Shown here piece after piece: positions 12,071 through 19,746 of a DNA stretch of 33,280 nt. The DNA is from Porticoccus sp. (GTDB lineage Bacteria; Pseudomonadota; Gammaproteobacteria; Pseudomonadales; Porticoccaceae): positions 11,488 to 44,767 of the forward strand of contig NVUM01000010.1 of the NCBI GenBank assembly GCA_002733125.1. The letters are read 5' to 3'. Under the pieces are notes generated by a model, which saw nothing but the letters and a program-made list of their open reading frames with translations, had not been told where the DNA came from and searched no databases. The translations under genes were made by a program, and so were the position numbers. Positions within the stretch are counted from its first letter, which is position 1, and the number at the start of each line of letters is the position of its first letter.

Positions 12071-15000
12071 ATGAATATTTCCAGATTTTTTATAGATCGA
12101 CCAATCTTCGCCGGTGTGCTCTCCCTGATGGTAATGATCGCCGGTCTGCTGGCGATGTTTCAGTTGCCGATTTCCGAATACCCCGAGGTCACGCCGCCTT
12201 CAGTGGTAGTAAATGCTTCTTTTCCCGGCGCCAACCCCAAAGTCATTGCCGAGTCAGTGGCGACACCGCTTGAGGAGCAACTCAGCGGCGTGGAAAACAT
12301 GCTTTACATGTCCTCCCAGGCCACCTCGGATGGGCGGATGACCCTCACCGTCACTTTTAAAATAGGCACGGATCCCGATCTCGCCCAACAGATGGTGCAG
12401 AACCGGATATCCCAGGCCCTGCCCCGCTTGCCGGAAGTGACGCGGCAGCTCGGGGTAACGGTCGTGAAAAGCTCGCCGGATCTCACCCTGGTGGTCCACC
12501 TGGTGTCACCGGACCAGCGCTACGATGAACTCTACCTGCGCAATTATGCGCTGATGCATGTCAAGGACGAACTGGCCAAGGTCAATGGGGTTGGCACGGT
12601 GCGCCTGTTTGGTTCCGGCGACTATGCGATGCGTATCTGGCTCGACCCGGAGAAAATTGCCGAGCGCAATCTCTCGGCCAATGAAGTAATTGCGGCGATC
12701 CGGGAACAGAATGTACAGGTGGCAGCGGGCATCATCGGCGGCGCGCCCATGGCCGAGCCGGTGGATGTGCAACTGCCCGTCAATGCCATGGGGCGATTGG
12801 AAACCCCGGAGGAATTCGCCGACATCATCGTGCATGCCGGCAGCAGTGGTCAGATCACCCGACTCCGGGATGTGGCACGCATTGAGATGGCAGCTGCCGA
12901 TTACAACCTCAATGCCATGCTGGACAACAAACCCGCTGTGGCGATCCCGATCTTTCAGGCGCCCGGTGCCAATGCCATCGCCATCTCCGATGAAGTGCGC
13001 CGCACCATGGAGGCACTGAAGCCGCTGTTTCCCGAGGGTCTCGATTACGAGGTGGTCTACGATCCCACGGTATTCGTCAAGGACTCGATCAAGGCTGTGG
13101 TGAAGACCCTGCTGGAAGCCCTGCTGCTGGTGGTGATTGTGGTCGTGGTCTTCCTCCAGACCTGGCGCGCCTCGATTATTCCGCTGCTGGCTGTGCCGGT
13201 GTCGATTATCGGTACCTTCGCCCTGATGTGGCTGTTCGGCTTTTCCATCAATACCCTGTCACTGTTCGGGCTGGTATTGTCCATTGGCATCGTGGTGGAC
13301 GACGCCATCGTGGTGGTGGAGAACGTCGAGCGCAACATTTCCGAAGGACTTGACCCCCGCGAGGCCACCTATCGGGCCATGCAGGAAGTCAGTGGGCCGA
13401 TTATCGCGATCTCGCTCACCCTGGTGGCTGTATTTGTGCCGATTGCCTTTATCAGTGGGCTGACCGGCCAATTCTACAAACAGTTCGCCTTGACCATTGC
13501 CATCTCAACCACCATCTCGGCTTTCAACTCTTTGACCCTGAGCCCCGCCCTGGCGGCACTGCTGCTGAAAAGCCAGGATGCCCCCAAAGATCGTCTGACA
13601 AGGATCATGGACAAATTATTTGGTGGCTTCTTCCGGTTGTTCAACCGGGGCTTCAAAAAATCGTCCAGCGCCTACTCCACATCCATCGCTGGCTTGCTGA
13701 GCCATAAAACCACGTCTTTTGCAGTTTATCTGGTATTGATCGGCGTGACCGCTATTGGCTTTAGCGGCCTGCCGAAGGGGTTTGTCCCGCCCCAGGACAA
13801 GCAGTACCTGATCAGTTTCGCGCAGTTGCCCGACGGGGCTTCCCTGGCCCGCACGGAAGCCGTCATCCGGGAGATGGGCAGCCTCGCCATGGCCGAAGAG
13901 GGTGTCGCCAATGCGGTGCAGTTCCCCGGCCTTTCGGTGAACGGCTTTACCAATAGCGCCAGTGCCGGCATCGTCTTTGTCACGCTGGAAAACTTTGACC
14001 AGCGCAATTCGCCGGAGCTGTCCGCCACGGCCATCGCCGAACGCCTGCAAATGCAATACGCCGGTATTGAGGAAGCATTCATTGCGATTTTTCCACCACC
14101 GCCGGTCATGGGCCTCGGCACCACGGGCGGATTCAAACTGCAGATCGAGGATCGCGCCAATCTCGGTTATGAGCAGCTGGCTGCGGTCGTAGACAATGTT
14201 CAACAGGCCGCGTGGCAGGACCCTGCACTGGTCAATGTCTACTCCAACTACAAGATCAATGTCCCCCAGCTATACGCCGATCTTGACCGGACCAAAGCCA
14301 AACAGCTCGGCCTGGATATCAAGGAAATCTTCGATACCATGCAGGTCTACCTCGGCTCGCTGTATGTGAATGATTTCAACCGTTTCGGTCGCACCTATCA
14401 GGTTATTGCCCAAGCGGATGCCGAATACCGCACCAACCCTGAAAATGCCTTGAACCTCAAAGTGAAAAATGACCGGGGGGAGATGGTACCGCTGGGCAGC
14501 GTGCTGGAAATGAAAGAGAGTTACGGTCCGGAAAGCGCCATTCGCTACAACGGCTATCTGGCGGCAGATATGAATGGTGATGCGGCACCCGGCTATTCCA
14601 GTGGTCAGGCTCAGGATGCCATCAACAAAATCCTCGACAGGGTGTTGCCACTGGGCATGACCTTTGAGTGGACAGATCTGACCTACCAGCAGGTGCTGAG
14701 TGGCAATACCGCCATCTTTATTTTCCCCCTGTGCCTGTTGCTGGTCTTTCTCGTGCTGGCCGCACAGTATGAAAGTCTGGTTCTGCCGTTGGTGGTGATC
14801 AGTATTGTGCCATTGTCGGTACTGTCGGCGGTGGCCGGCCTGTGGCTGACCGGTGGCGACAACAATATTTTTACCCAGATCAGTCTGTTCGTGCTGGCGG
14901 GTCTGGCCAGCAAAAACGCCATTCTGATCGTGGAGTTTGCCCGGGAGCTGGAGCACAAGGGCATGGATACCTGGCACGCTGCAGTGACATCAAGCCGGAT

Positions 15001-15223
15001 GCGGTTGCGGCCAATTCTGATGACGTCCTTCGCCTTCATCATGGGTGTAGTCCCGATGGTACTGTCCACCGGCGCTGGTTCCGAAATGCGCAGCGACATC
15101 GGGGTTGCGGTTTTCTCCGGCATGCTCGGCGTAACGTTTTTCGGGTTGTTCTTTACCCCGGTTTTCTATGTGCTGTTCAGAAAACTGTCACGCACCAGCA
15201 AAGTCCATGTACCCGCAGAATAA
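12071..15223 (+). CDS. RND multidrug efflux permease (HAE1 family, MexF-like)
   Basis: The 1050-residue inner-membrane proton/drug antiporter has the standard HAE1 layout: first membrane helix at about 10-30 (FFIDRPIFAGVLS), a large periplasmic porter domain, a block of membrane helices around 335-540, a second porter domain, and a final block around 870-1035. The proton-relay acid pair is present in GIVVDDAIVVVENVE (Asp410, Asp411), and the matching Lys is in GLASKNAILIVEFA. The porter signature FPGANPKVIAESVATPLE is also clear. Length and features agree with MexF/AcrB transporters, which take up amphiphilic drugs or metabolites from the periplasm and outer leaflet. It is co-transcribed with the adaptor gene. 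The stop lies 10 bp from the convergent lipoprotein gene, with no terminator visible between. Confidence 0.95.
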   Translation: MNISRFFIDRPIFAGVLSLMVMIAGLLAMFQLPISEYPEVTPPSVVVNASFPGANPKVIAESVATPLEEQLSGVENMLYMSSQATSDGRMTLTVTFKIGTDPDLAQQMVQNRISQALPRLPEVTRQLGVTVVKSSPDLTLVVHLVSPDQRYDELYLRNYALMHVKDELAKVNGVGTVRLFGSGDYAMRIWLDPEKIAERNLSANEVIAAIREQNVQVAAGIIGGAPMAEPVDVQLPVNAMGRLETPEEFADIIVHAGSSGQITRLRDVARIEMAAADYNLNAMLDNKPAVAIPIFQAPGANAIAISDEVRRTMEALKPLFPEGLDYEVVYDPTVFVKDSIKAVVKTLLEALLLVVIVVVVFLQTWRASIIPLLAVPVSIIGTFALMWLFGFSINTLSLFGLVLSIGIVVDDAIVVVENVERNISEGLDPREATYRAMQEVSGPIIAISLTLVAVFVPIAFISGLTGQFYKQFALTIAISTTISAFNSLTLSPALAALLLKSQDAPKDRLTRIMDKLFGGFFRLFNRGFKKSSSAYSTSIAGLLSHKTTSFAVYLVLIGVTAIGFSGLPKGFVPPQDKQYLISFAQLPDGASLARTEAVIREMGSLAMAEEGVANAVQFPGLSVNGFTNSASAGIVFVTLENFDQRNSPELSATAIAERLQMQYAGIEEAFIAIFPPPPVMGLGTTGGFKLQIEDRANLGYEQLAAVVDNVQQAAWQDPALVNVYSNYKINVPQLYADLDRTKAKQLGLDIKEIFDTMQVYLGSLYVNDFNRFGRTYQVIAQADAEYRTNPENALNLKVKNDRGEMVPLGSVLEMKESYGPESAIRYNGYLAADMNGDAAPGYSSGQAQDAINKILDRVLPLGMTFEWTDLTYQQVLSGNTAIFIFPLCLLLVFLVLAAQYESLVLPLVVISIVPLSVLSAVAGLWLTGGDNNIFTQISLFVLAGLASKNAILIVEFARELEHKGMDTWHAAVTSSRMRLRPILMTSFAFIMGVVPMVLSTGAGSEMRSDIGVAVFSGMLGVTFFGLFFTPVFYVLFRKLSRTSKVHVPAE

Positions 15224-15233
15224 ATCGGGCGGA

Positions 15234-16166
15234 TCACTGCCGAATCGCGTCGAGGGTCTTCTGGTACATTGATGTGTGTGGCCCACCCAGGGCCACCGCC
15301 TGTTCAGCCATGGCAATCGCCTCGGTGTGTTCACCGAGTTCAAAGAGCAATTGGGCGAGATTGTTATAGGCGGGAGCAAAATCCGGGACGACGGTAAGTA
15401 ACCGCCGATACCCGGCAAGCGCCTCCGGCAGTTTGCCCATATCGTAGTGCAGGTTGGCCAGGGCAAACCCGAATATCTTACTGTTCGGCCAGCGTTCCAG
15501 TCCCACCTGATAGGCTTTCACCACGTCCACTGCAGAATTGTTGCGTGCAAAGTCGACCACCGAAAGGAAGTATTTCTGCTCATCCGCCTGTCGGGGCAAC
15601 AGCCCCGGCTTCAGCAAGACGACACCCCAGTAACCACTGCGCCTCCAGGTCTGTTCAAACACCCCCAGCTTGGTCATGCGCCGCTTCTTCTCACCGGAAT
15701 GCATCACCAGTTTTTCACTGTCCAGATCGTAACCAACCACGACCGCGTAGTGCCAGACCTCATACCAGCTGACGCCGAGATTCTGCAACACCAACACCGG
15801 GTTGCCGGCCTGCACTTCAGCGATCAGATGTTCGATATGGGGTTCGATGAGGTAGGGAATGCGCCCGTAGGACCTGGCTGCGGCCAGCATTTCCACCTGA
15901 AAGCTGCCCTTTCTGTCAGGCACATATACCTTGCTCACCAGATCGTCAGGAACCACCGAAGAAATTCCCGATGCAGAGAGCACTGTAGCAAGCGCGGCGG
16001 GACCACAGTGGTAATCATTCTGCGGAAAAAAAGGCACTCCCTCTATGAGATGGGACACTTGCCGGGAACTGGCTTCAGCTTGCCCCGCCAACAGCTGGTC
16101 TGTCTGGGGTGTACTGACACACCCGGAAAGCAGAACAGAGCACAGAAAAAAAACACGCGAGATCAT
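15234..16166 (-). CDS. PA2778-type lipoprotein: C39-like cysteine peptidase with TPR repeats
   Basis: A 310-residue predicted lipoprotein. MISRVFFLCSVLLSGC is a lipoprotein signal with acylated Cys16. A C39-like papain-fold domain follows: Cys54 in NDYHCGPAAL, His139 in EVWHYAVVVGYD and a nearby Asp form the likely catalytic site. The C-terminal third (about 215-300) holds TPR-like helical repeats (KIFGFALANLHYDMGKLPEA, APAYNNLAQLLFELGEH). This matches the family named for Pseudomonas PA2778, found next to PA2779 homologues as here. Substrate unknown. The ATG at 16166 is preferred for its lipobox, although a TTG at 16202 would start right after the upstream gene's stop. The ATG has no good ribosome binding site and lies inside a terminator-like hairpin. 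Confidence 0.85.
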   Translation of the reverse strand: MISRVFFLCSVLLSGCVSTPQTDQLLAGQAEASSRQVSHLIEGVPFFPQNDYHCGPAALATVLSASGISSVVPDDLVSKVYVPDRKGSFQVEMLAAARSYGRIPYLIEPHIEHLIAEVQAGNPVLVLQNLGVSWYEVWHYAVVVGYDLDSEKLVMHSGEKKRRMTKLGVFEQTWRRSGYWGVVLLKPGLLPRQADEQKYFLSVVDFARNNSAVDVVKAYQVGLERWPNSKIFGFALANLHYDMGKLPEALAGYRRLLTVVPDFAPAYNNLAQLLFELGEHTEAIAMAEQAVALGGPHTSMYQKTLDAIRQ

Positions 16167-16177
16167 CGCGTGTTTTT
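16146..16177 (-). terminator. terminator-like hairpin covering the PA2778-type start codon
   Basis: On the minus strand a perfect 12-bp stem (16177-16166 with 16160-16149) with a 5-base loop runs straight into eight T residues (16153-16146), a textbook intrinsic terminator. The upstream PA2779-type gene stops at 16205. The ATG of the lipoprotein gene occupies 16166-16164, the last base of the left arm and the first loop bases, and the right arm and T-run encode its signal peptide (SRVFF). Confidence 0.7.
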
Positions 16178-16204
16178 GAAGAATCAGGTTACTGTGAACC
16201 AACT

Positions 16205-16585
16205 TCAGACACCGGGGAAGATATCTGTCACCCCGGCAACATCAAGAAGAATCAGAATCAACAGTACCAATACGATTGCGCCCAGCACACCACCAGCGGG
16301 CAAATCGGCCATCTGCTGGTTCAGCTCGGCGACCTCCGCATCGCTCATTGAGTCCACCCGATCACTGACATCGGCAATATCGACACCCAGACTGGTCAGT
16401 TTGTCGGATACATCCTGACGAGCCAGAAGGTCTTTGATCTCTGCACGACCCAGATCGGAAGAAACCTCAGCGGCAACCGTATCGGTACCCACCATCACCG
16501 CATGGGACTGACTAACCAACCCAGCGAACATCACCATGGAAACCAGTATGTAACAGACCAGTTGCCTAACGGATTGATTATTCAT
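16205..16585 (-). CDS. PA2779-type small membrane protein (DUF6627)
   Basis: A 126-residue protein with an N-terminal signal segment (about 8-29, ending SQSHA), a central acidic helical region (DLGRAEIKDLLARQDVSDKL, then LGVDIADVSDRVDSMSD), and a C-terminal membrane helix (about 96-116, GGVLGAIVLVLLILILLDVA). The pattern LARQDV, LGVD, RV..L, ELNQQM..LPAGG and the hydrophobic tail match the PA2779 family of unknown function. The family is habitually encoded immediately before a PA2778-type peptidase lipoprotein, as here. The ATG at 16585 follows AGGGAG with suitable spacing. The hairpin after its stop may end most transcripts, making the downstream lipoprotein the weakly expressed partner. Confidence 0.85.
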   Translation of the reverse strand: MNNQSVRQLVCYILVSMVMFAGLVSQSHAVMVGTDTVAAEVSSDLGRAEIKDLLARQDVSDKLTSLGVDIADVSDRVDSMSDAEVAELNQQMADLPAGGVLGAIVLVLLILILLDVAGVTDIFPGV

Positions 16586-16623
16586 ATTTTGAACTCCCTA
16601 TTGAGAAAAATTGACCATTACAA

Positions 16624-16695
16624 CCCTGAGTGGGCAGATACTTTGAAGATAGTAGAAACGTGGCTTATATACCAATACCGGCTGGCCACTCAGGG
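16624..16695. repeat. long inverted repeat upstream of the PA2779-type gene
   Basis: CCCTGAGTGG (16624-16633) and CCACTCAGGG (16686-16695) are exact complements. The pairing continues inward with CAG/CTG after one G-G mismatch, giving 13 of 14 pairs around a 44-base loop. The loop carries TATATAAG-like sequence on the minus strand, so the promoter or transcript start may lie within it. It could be an operator pair or a folded leader. Confidence 0.5.
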
Positions 16696-16795
16696 AACAC
16701 CTTCATCCTACTCCGGTTCCGGCTGAATAACTGTTAAATCGGTCATTGCATGACAAATGAGTGCAATCGGCACAGGAAAAGGGATTTTCCATGAC

Positions 16796-16844
16796 AAAAA
16801 AGGGGATATCCGGTGAAACCTGTGAGACACAGGCCCACCGGATA
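16796..16844 (-). terminator. probable terminator of degQ
   Basis: Read on the minus strand, TATCCGGTG (16844-16836) pairs with CACCGGATA (16815-16807), and inside it CCTGTG pairs with CACAGG around a 3-base loop. After TCCCC comes a run of six T residues. It lies just beyond the DegQ stop codon. The gap between stem and T-run is slightly long for an ideal terminator. Confidence 0.6.
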
Positions 16845-16855
16845 ATTAAAGAACG

Positions 16856-18223
16856 CTAGCGAATCACCAGGTAGAGGGAATTGCCATTCCTGTTGACATG
16901 GAGCAGGACGGACTGCTTGCTCAGGGAAAGCGCTTTTTTGAAGCTATCCAGGTTGGTGACGCGCTGCCGGTTGGCACCCAGAATCACATCACCGGGGCGC
17001 AAACCGTTATAGGCAGCTACCGAGTTCGGTGATAAGCCCGACACCAGTACACCATCACCATCCGGGTTGTTTTCAAAGCGGGCACCTTCCAGCAGCTTGT
17101 GCAATTCACCCGTGGTGGACGTCAATTGCTGTGGCTCACCCACCTCAATATCAACTTTTTTCACCTTGCCATCGCGTATATAGGTGAGTCGCACTTCATC
17201 ACCAATGGATTTGATGCCGATCTGGCTACGCAGCTGCCCGGATGAGTTGGTCGCTTCACCATCGACGGCAATAATCACATCCCCTGCCTGCACGCCCGCT
17301 TTCTTGGCAGTGGAGTCGTCACTGACACCGGTCACCAGTACGCCTCGCTGGCCGTTCTCGAGATTGAAGGCTTCGCGTAACTCGGGCGTAATATCCTGGA
17401 TACCAATACCCAGCTGACCGCGCTTCACTTCGCCATATTCGAGAATCTGATCCATACTGGCTTTGGCCATGTTGATTGGAATAGCAAAGCCGATGCCGAT
17501 ATTGCCGCCGGCCGGTGCCAGAATGGCAGTATTGATTCCCACCAGCTCCCCGCGCAGGCTGACCAGTGCACCACCGGAGTTGCCGGGATTGATGGACGCA
17601 TCTGTCTGTATGAAATTTTCATAGCCTTCAATACCCAGGCCAGTGCGATCCAGCGCACTGACGATACCGGTTGTCACGGTCTGCCCGAGTCCAAACGGGC
17701 TGCCGATGGCCACAACAAAATCGCCCACCTCCAGCTTGCCGGAGTCACCCAGTGGCACTTCAGCCAGGTTGTCGGCCTCAATCTGCAAAATGGCGATATC
17801 CAGCTCGGGGTCGGAACCTCTGACTTTGGCGGTAAAGGAGCGGCCATCCTCCATGGATACCTGAACTTCGTCTGCACCTTTGATCACGTGATAATTGGTC
17901 ATCACAATACCGTCATCGGCGTTGACAATCACCCCTGAACCCGCACTTTGCTGGCGTTTTCTGGGCGCCTGCTGGCGTTGCTGACGAGGGTCGGGCTCGT
18001 TGAAAAAATGCCGAAAAAAAGGATCGTTCATCAGGGGATTATTTGTAGCCTGCTGACTGGAAAATGTCGCGATATTGACAACCGCCGGACTGACACCCTT
18101 CAGCATTGGCGACAGCGAGGGCAGCTCCCTACCCGAGCCATCGTGAAGCGGTAGCGCCGCCTGGGTAAAACCGGCCACCAACAATATGGATACCGCGAGC
18201 ATGAAATGTCTAAACTGATGCAT
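16856..18223 (-). CDS. degQ: periplasmic serine protease/chaperone DegQ (HtrA family)
   Basis: A 455-residue HtrA-family protease, the same length as E. coli DegQ. It has a signal peptide (1-22, cleavage after TQA), a trypsin-like domain with triad His112 (TNYHVIKG), Asp142 (PELDIAILQI) and Ser216 (GNSGGAL), and two PDZ domains (about 260-350 and 365-450) that bind unfolded substrates and control assembly. The loop after the signal is rich in Gln and Arg (about 78-93). It degrades or holds misfolded envelope proteins. The ATG at 18223 has AGGAG 8 bases upstream. It sits in a stress-protein group with IbpA and a Usp protein. Envelope-stress control is likely, but no sigmaE promoter could be assigned. 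Confidence 0.95.
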   Translation of the reverse strand: MHQFRHFMLAVSILLVAGFTQAALPLHDGSGRELPSLSPMLKGVSPAVVNIATFSSQQATNNPLMNDPFFRHFFNEPDPRQQRQQAPRKRQQSAGSGVIVNADDGIVMTNYHVIKGADEVQVSMEDGRSFTAKVRGSDPELDIAILQIEADNLAEVPLGDSGKLEVGDFVVAIGSPFGLGQTVTTGIVSALDRTGLGIEGYENFIQTDASINPGNSGGALVSLRGELVGINTAILAPAGGNIGIGFAIPINMAKASMDQILEYGEVKRGQLGIGIQDITPELREAFNLENGQRGVLVTGVSDDSTAKKAGVQAGDVIIAVDGEATNSSGQLRSQIGIKSIGDEVRLTYIRDGKVKKVDIEVGEPQQLTSTTGELHKLLEGARFENNPDGDGVLVSGLSPNSVAAYNGLRPGDVILGANRQRVTNLDSFKKALSLSKQSVLLHVNRNGNSLYLVIR

Positions 18224-18439
18224 GCTAAAAACTCCTGAGGATTACCGAAGGCCTGGCTGTCCAATGACAGCGCCCAACCCGTTTACTATTACTTGTTTGA
18301 TCATTGAACCACTTGCCTTGCCGCCGGGCCGATCAGCTACGTTCTCGCCCCTGACAGTGTTGTGGGACACGGCTTGGAAAAAATAATTCCCAAATATTTT
18401 TAGTGGGTGAGGCGGCAACCACCCTGCCGCCCCGTTTGC

Positions 18440-18931
18440 TCAGGCCGCCTGGCTGTTCACCTGGGCACTGTCCTCGCTACTGTCCTTCGTATCCTCAAGC
18501 ACATTCCCGCCATCACTGATCGGGATGGTTTTTGGCTTCATGGCCTCCGGAATTTCCTTGAGCAGGTTGATGGTCAGCAGGCCATTGTTGAGATCCGCAG
18601 ACGTCACTTCAACATGATCCGCAAGGTTGAACTTACGTTCGAAGGCGCGCCGGGCGATCCCCTGATGCAGGTAATTGCGGGATGTCTTATCGCTCGCCTT
18701 TTTGCCATACACCGTGAGCACCCCTTTCTCCACCTGGATATCCAGTTCGGCGCGATCAAAGCCAGCCACGGCAATGGTGATGGCATAACGGTTTTCATCG
18801 AGCACCTCAATATCGTAGGGCGGGTACACCGTCGAGGCCTGCTCAGTGCGCAACGCGGTTTCCAGCATCGGTTCGAGACGATCAAAGCCGATTGTGCTGC
18901 GATACAGCGGGGTCAGATCAACAGTTGCCAT
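18440..18931 (-). CDS. ibpA: small heat-shock protein IbpA/IbpB-type (Hsp20)
   Basis: A 163-residue cytosolic holdase that binds unfolding proteins and passes them to DnaK/ClpB. The N-terminal LTPLYRSTIGFDRL matches the IbpA start almost exactly. The alpha-crystallin domain spans about 38-128 (YPPYDIEVLDENRYAITIAV to NGLLTINLLKEIPE). The C-terminal tail holds the KTIPI form of the I-x-I oligomerisation motif, then an unusual acidic Ser/Asp-rich extension of about 25 residues. The ATG at 18931 is chosen because GGAGG lies 7-8 bases upstream. CUUC (18951-18948) just upstream can pair with part of that site around a UAAU loop, which might make translation temperature-sensitive. A sigma32-like promoter lies at 19012-19041. 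Confidence 0.93.
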   Translation of the reverse strand: MATVDLTPLYRSTIGFDRLEPMLETALRTEQASTVYPPYDIEVLDENRYAITIAVAGFDRAELDIQVEKGVLTVYGKKASDKTSRNYLHQGIARRAFERKFNLADHVEVTSADLNNGLLTINLLKEIPEAMKPKTIPISDGGNVLEDTKDSSEDSAQVNSQAA

Positions 18932-19011
18932 AACATATCCTCCATTAGAAGCAATATAAAAAGTAATGGTCGTGGGCATGCACTCTGCGAGAGACGTGAC
19001 GCCCACAGGGC

Positions 19012-19041
19012 TTATGTAGGTACGGCAATCTGAATTTCAAG
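19012..19041 (-). promoter_or_regulatory. sigma32-like heat-shock promoter of ibpA
   Basis: On the minus strand, CTTGAAA (19041-19035) is a perfect sigma32 -35 element. Fifteen bases later CTACATAA (19019-19012) is a weak match to the CCCCATNT -10 element. It lies 80-110 bp before the start codon, leaving an untranslated leader of about 75 bases, as is common for ibp genes. Confidence 0.5.
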
Positions 19042-19110
19042 GGTGGCTGCGGATGGGCACGAAAACCACTCTCGCCCTGGACACAAAAGGAAAATGACGC
19101 AAAAGGCGTT

Positions 19111-19530
19111 TCAGCGAACTATCAATACGGATACTGGCGCGAACAGGGCGACCTGATGGCTCAGGGTGCCAAAAGACTGTTGTTCCGGCTTGATGGTTCG
19201 GGCCGCCATCACAATCAGGTCTATCTTCGCTTCTCCACAATAATGGATGATTTCGGGGGCACGCTTACCCACTGCTATCAACTTCTCGATTGGCACGCCG
19301 GGGAACTCTGACTGAAAATGTTGCTGCCAACGCGTCAGGGTTTCGTCAGCCTGACTGGCAAGCTTCTGGTAAAAAGCTTCCAGCTCTCCATCGATTTCAC
19401 CACCCAGCTTCTCCAGTACATGTAGCAGGTGTATCTGGCCACCGGACCGGAGAGCCATCGACAGTGCCTCCCGGATAGCGGGCTCACTTTTATCCGTCAA
19501 ATCCGTCGGAACCAGAATATTTTTATACAT
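19111..19530 (-). CDS. universal stress protein (UspA family)
   Basis: A 139-residue single Usp domain, starting MYKNILVPTDLTDKSEPAI (first strand and helix) and ending in the typical last strand SVLIVR. The ATG at 19530 follows AGGGG by 7 bases; an upstream frame is not needed. ATP-binding Usp proteins carry G-2x-G-9x-G(S/T). Here the corresponding loop is MAARTIKPEQQSFGTLS, where the first two Gly positions are not Gly, so nucleotide binding is doubtful and the protein may be of the non-ATP class. Usp proteins are cytosolic and induced by starvation and stress. It is transcribed in the same direction as ibpA and degQ, but about 180 bp and the sigma32-like promoter separate it from ibpA, so a shared transcript is uncertain. 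Confidence 0.88.
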   Translation of the reverse strand: MYKNILVPTDLTDKSEPAIREALSMALRSGGQIHLLHVLEKLGGEIDGELEAFYQKLASQADETLTRWQQHFQSEFPGVPIEKLIAVGKRAPEIIHYCGEAKIDLIVMAARTIKPEQQSFGTLSHQVALFAPVSVLIVR

Positions 19531-19746
19531 CGTTATTCCCCTTTTTAAGTATTCCAATATGACTCGATTACTTAACCATCCGACCTGCCAAACCGGTCAG
19601 GATGACTGTCGCAACTGTTTACACTACCTGTCCATAATGACATGTTAGTATCATTGCGGTGTAGTCGATATCCATGACCAAAATCGCAGACAACACGGCT
19701 ACTGTCACAATTATCTGTTTTCGCCTGTGAACAATGGAGAGTCAAC

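Noticed and set aside
15447-16418. A 323-codon open frame on the plus strand
   Set aside because: It lies wholly antisense to the PA2778/PA2779-type genes, has no ribosome binding site, and its translation is rich in His, Gln and Pro with no domain pattern. It is a shadow of GC-biased coding on the other strand.
18411-18431. GGCGGCA/TGCCGCC hairpin just past the ibpA stop, considered as its terminator
   Set aside because: The stem is good but it is followed by TCACCCAC on the minus strand rather than a T-run, so a Rho-independent terminator cannot be claimed.
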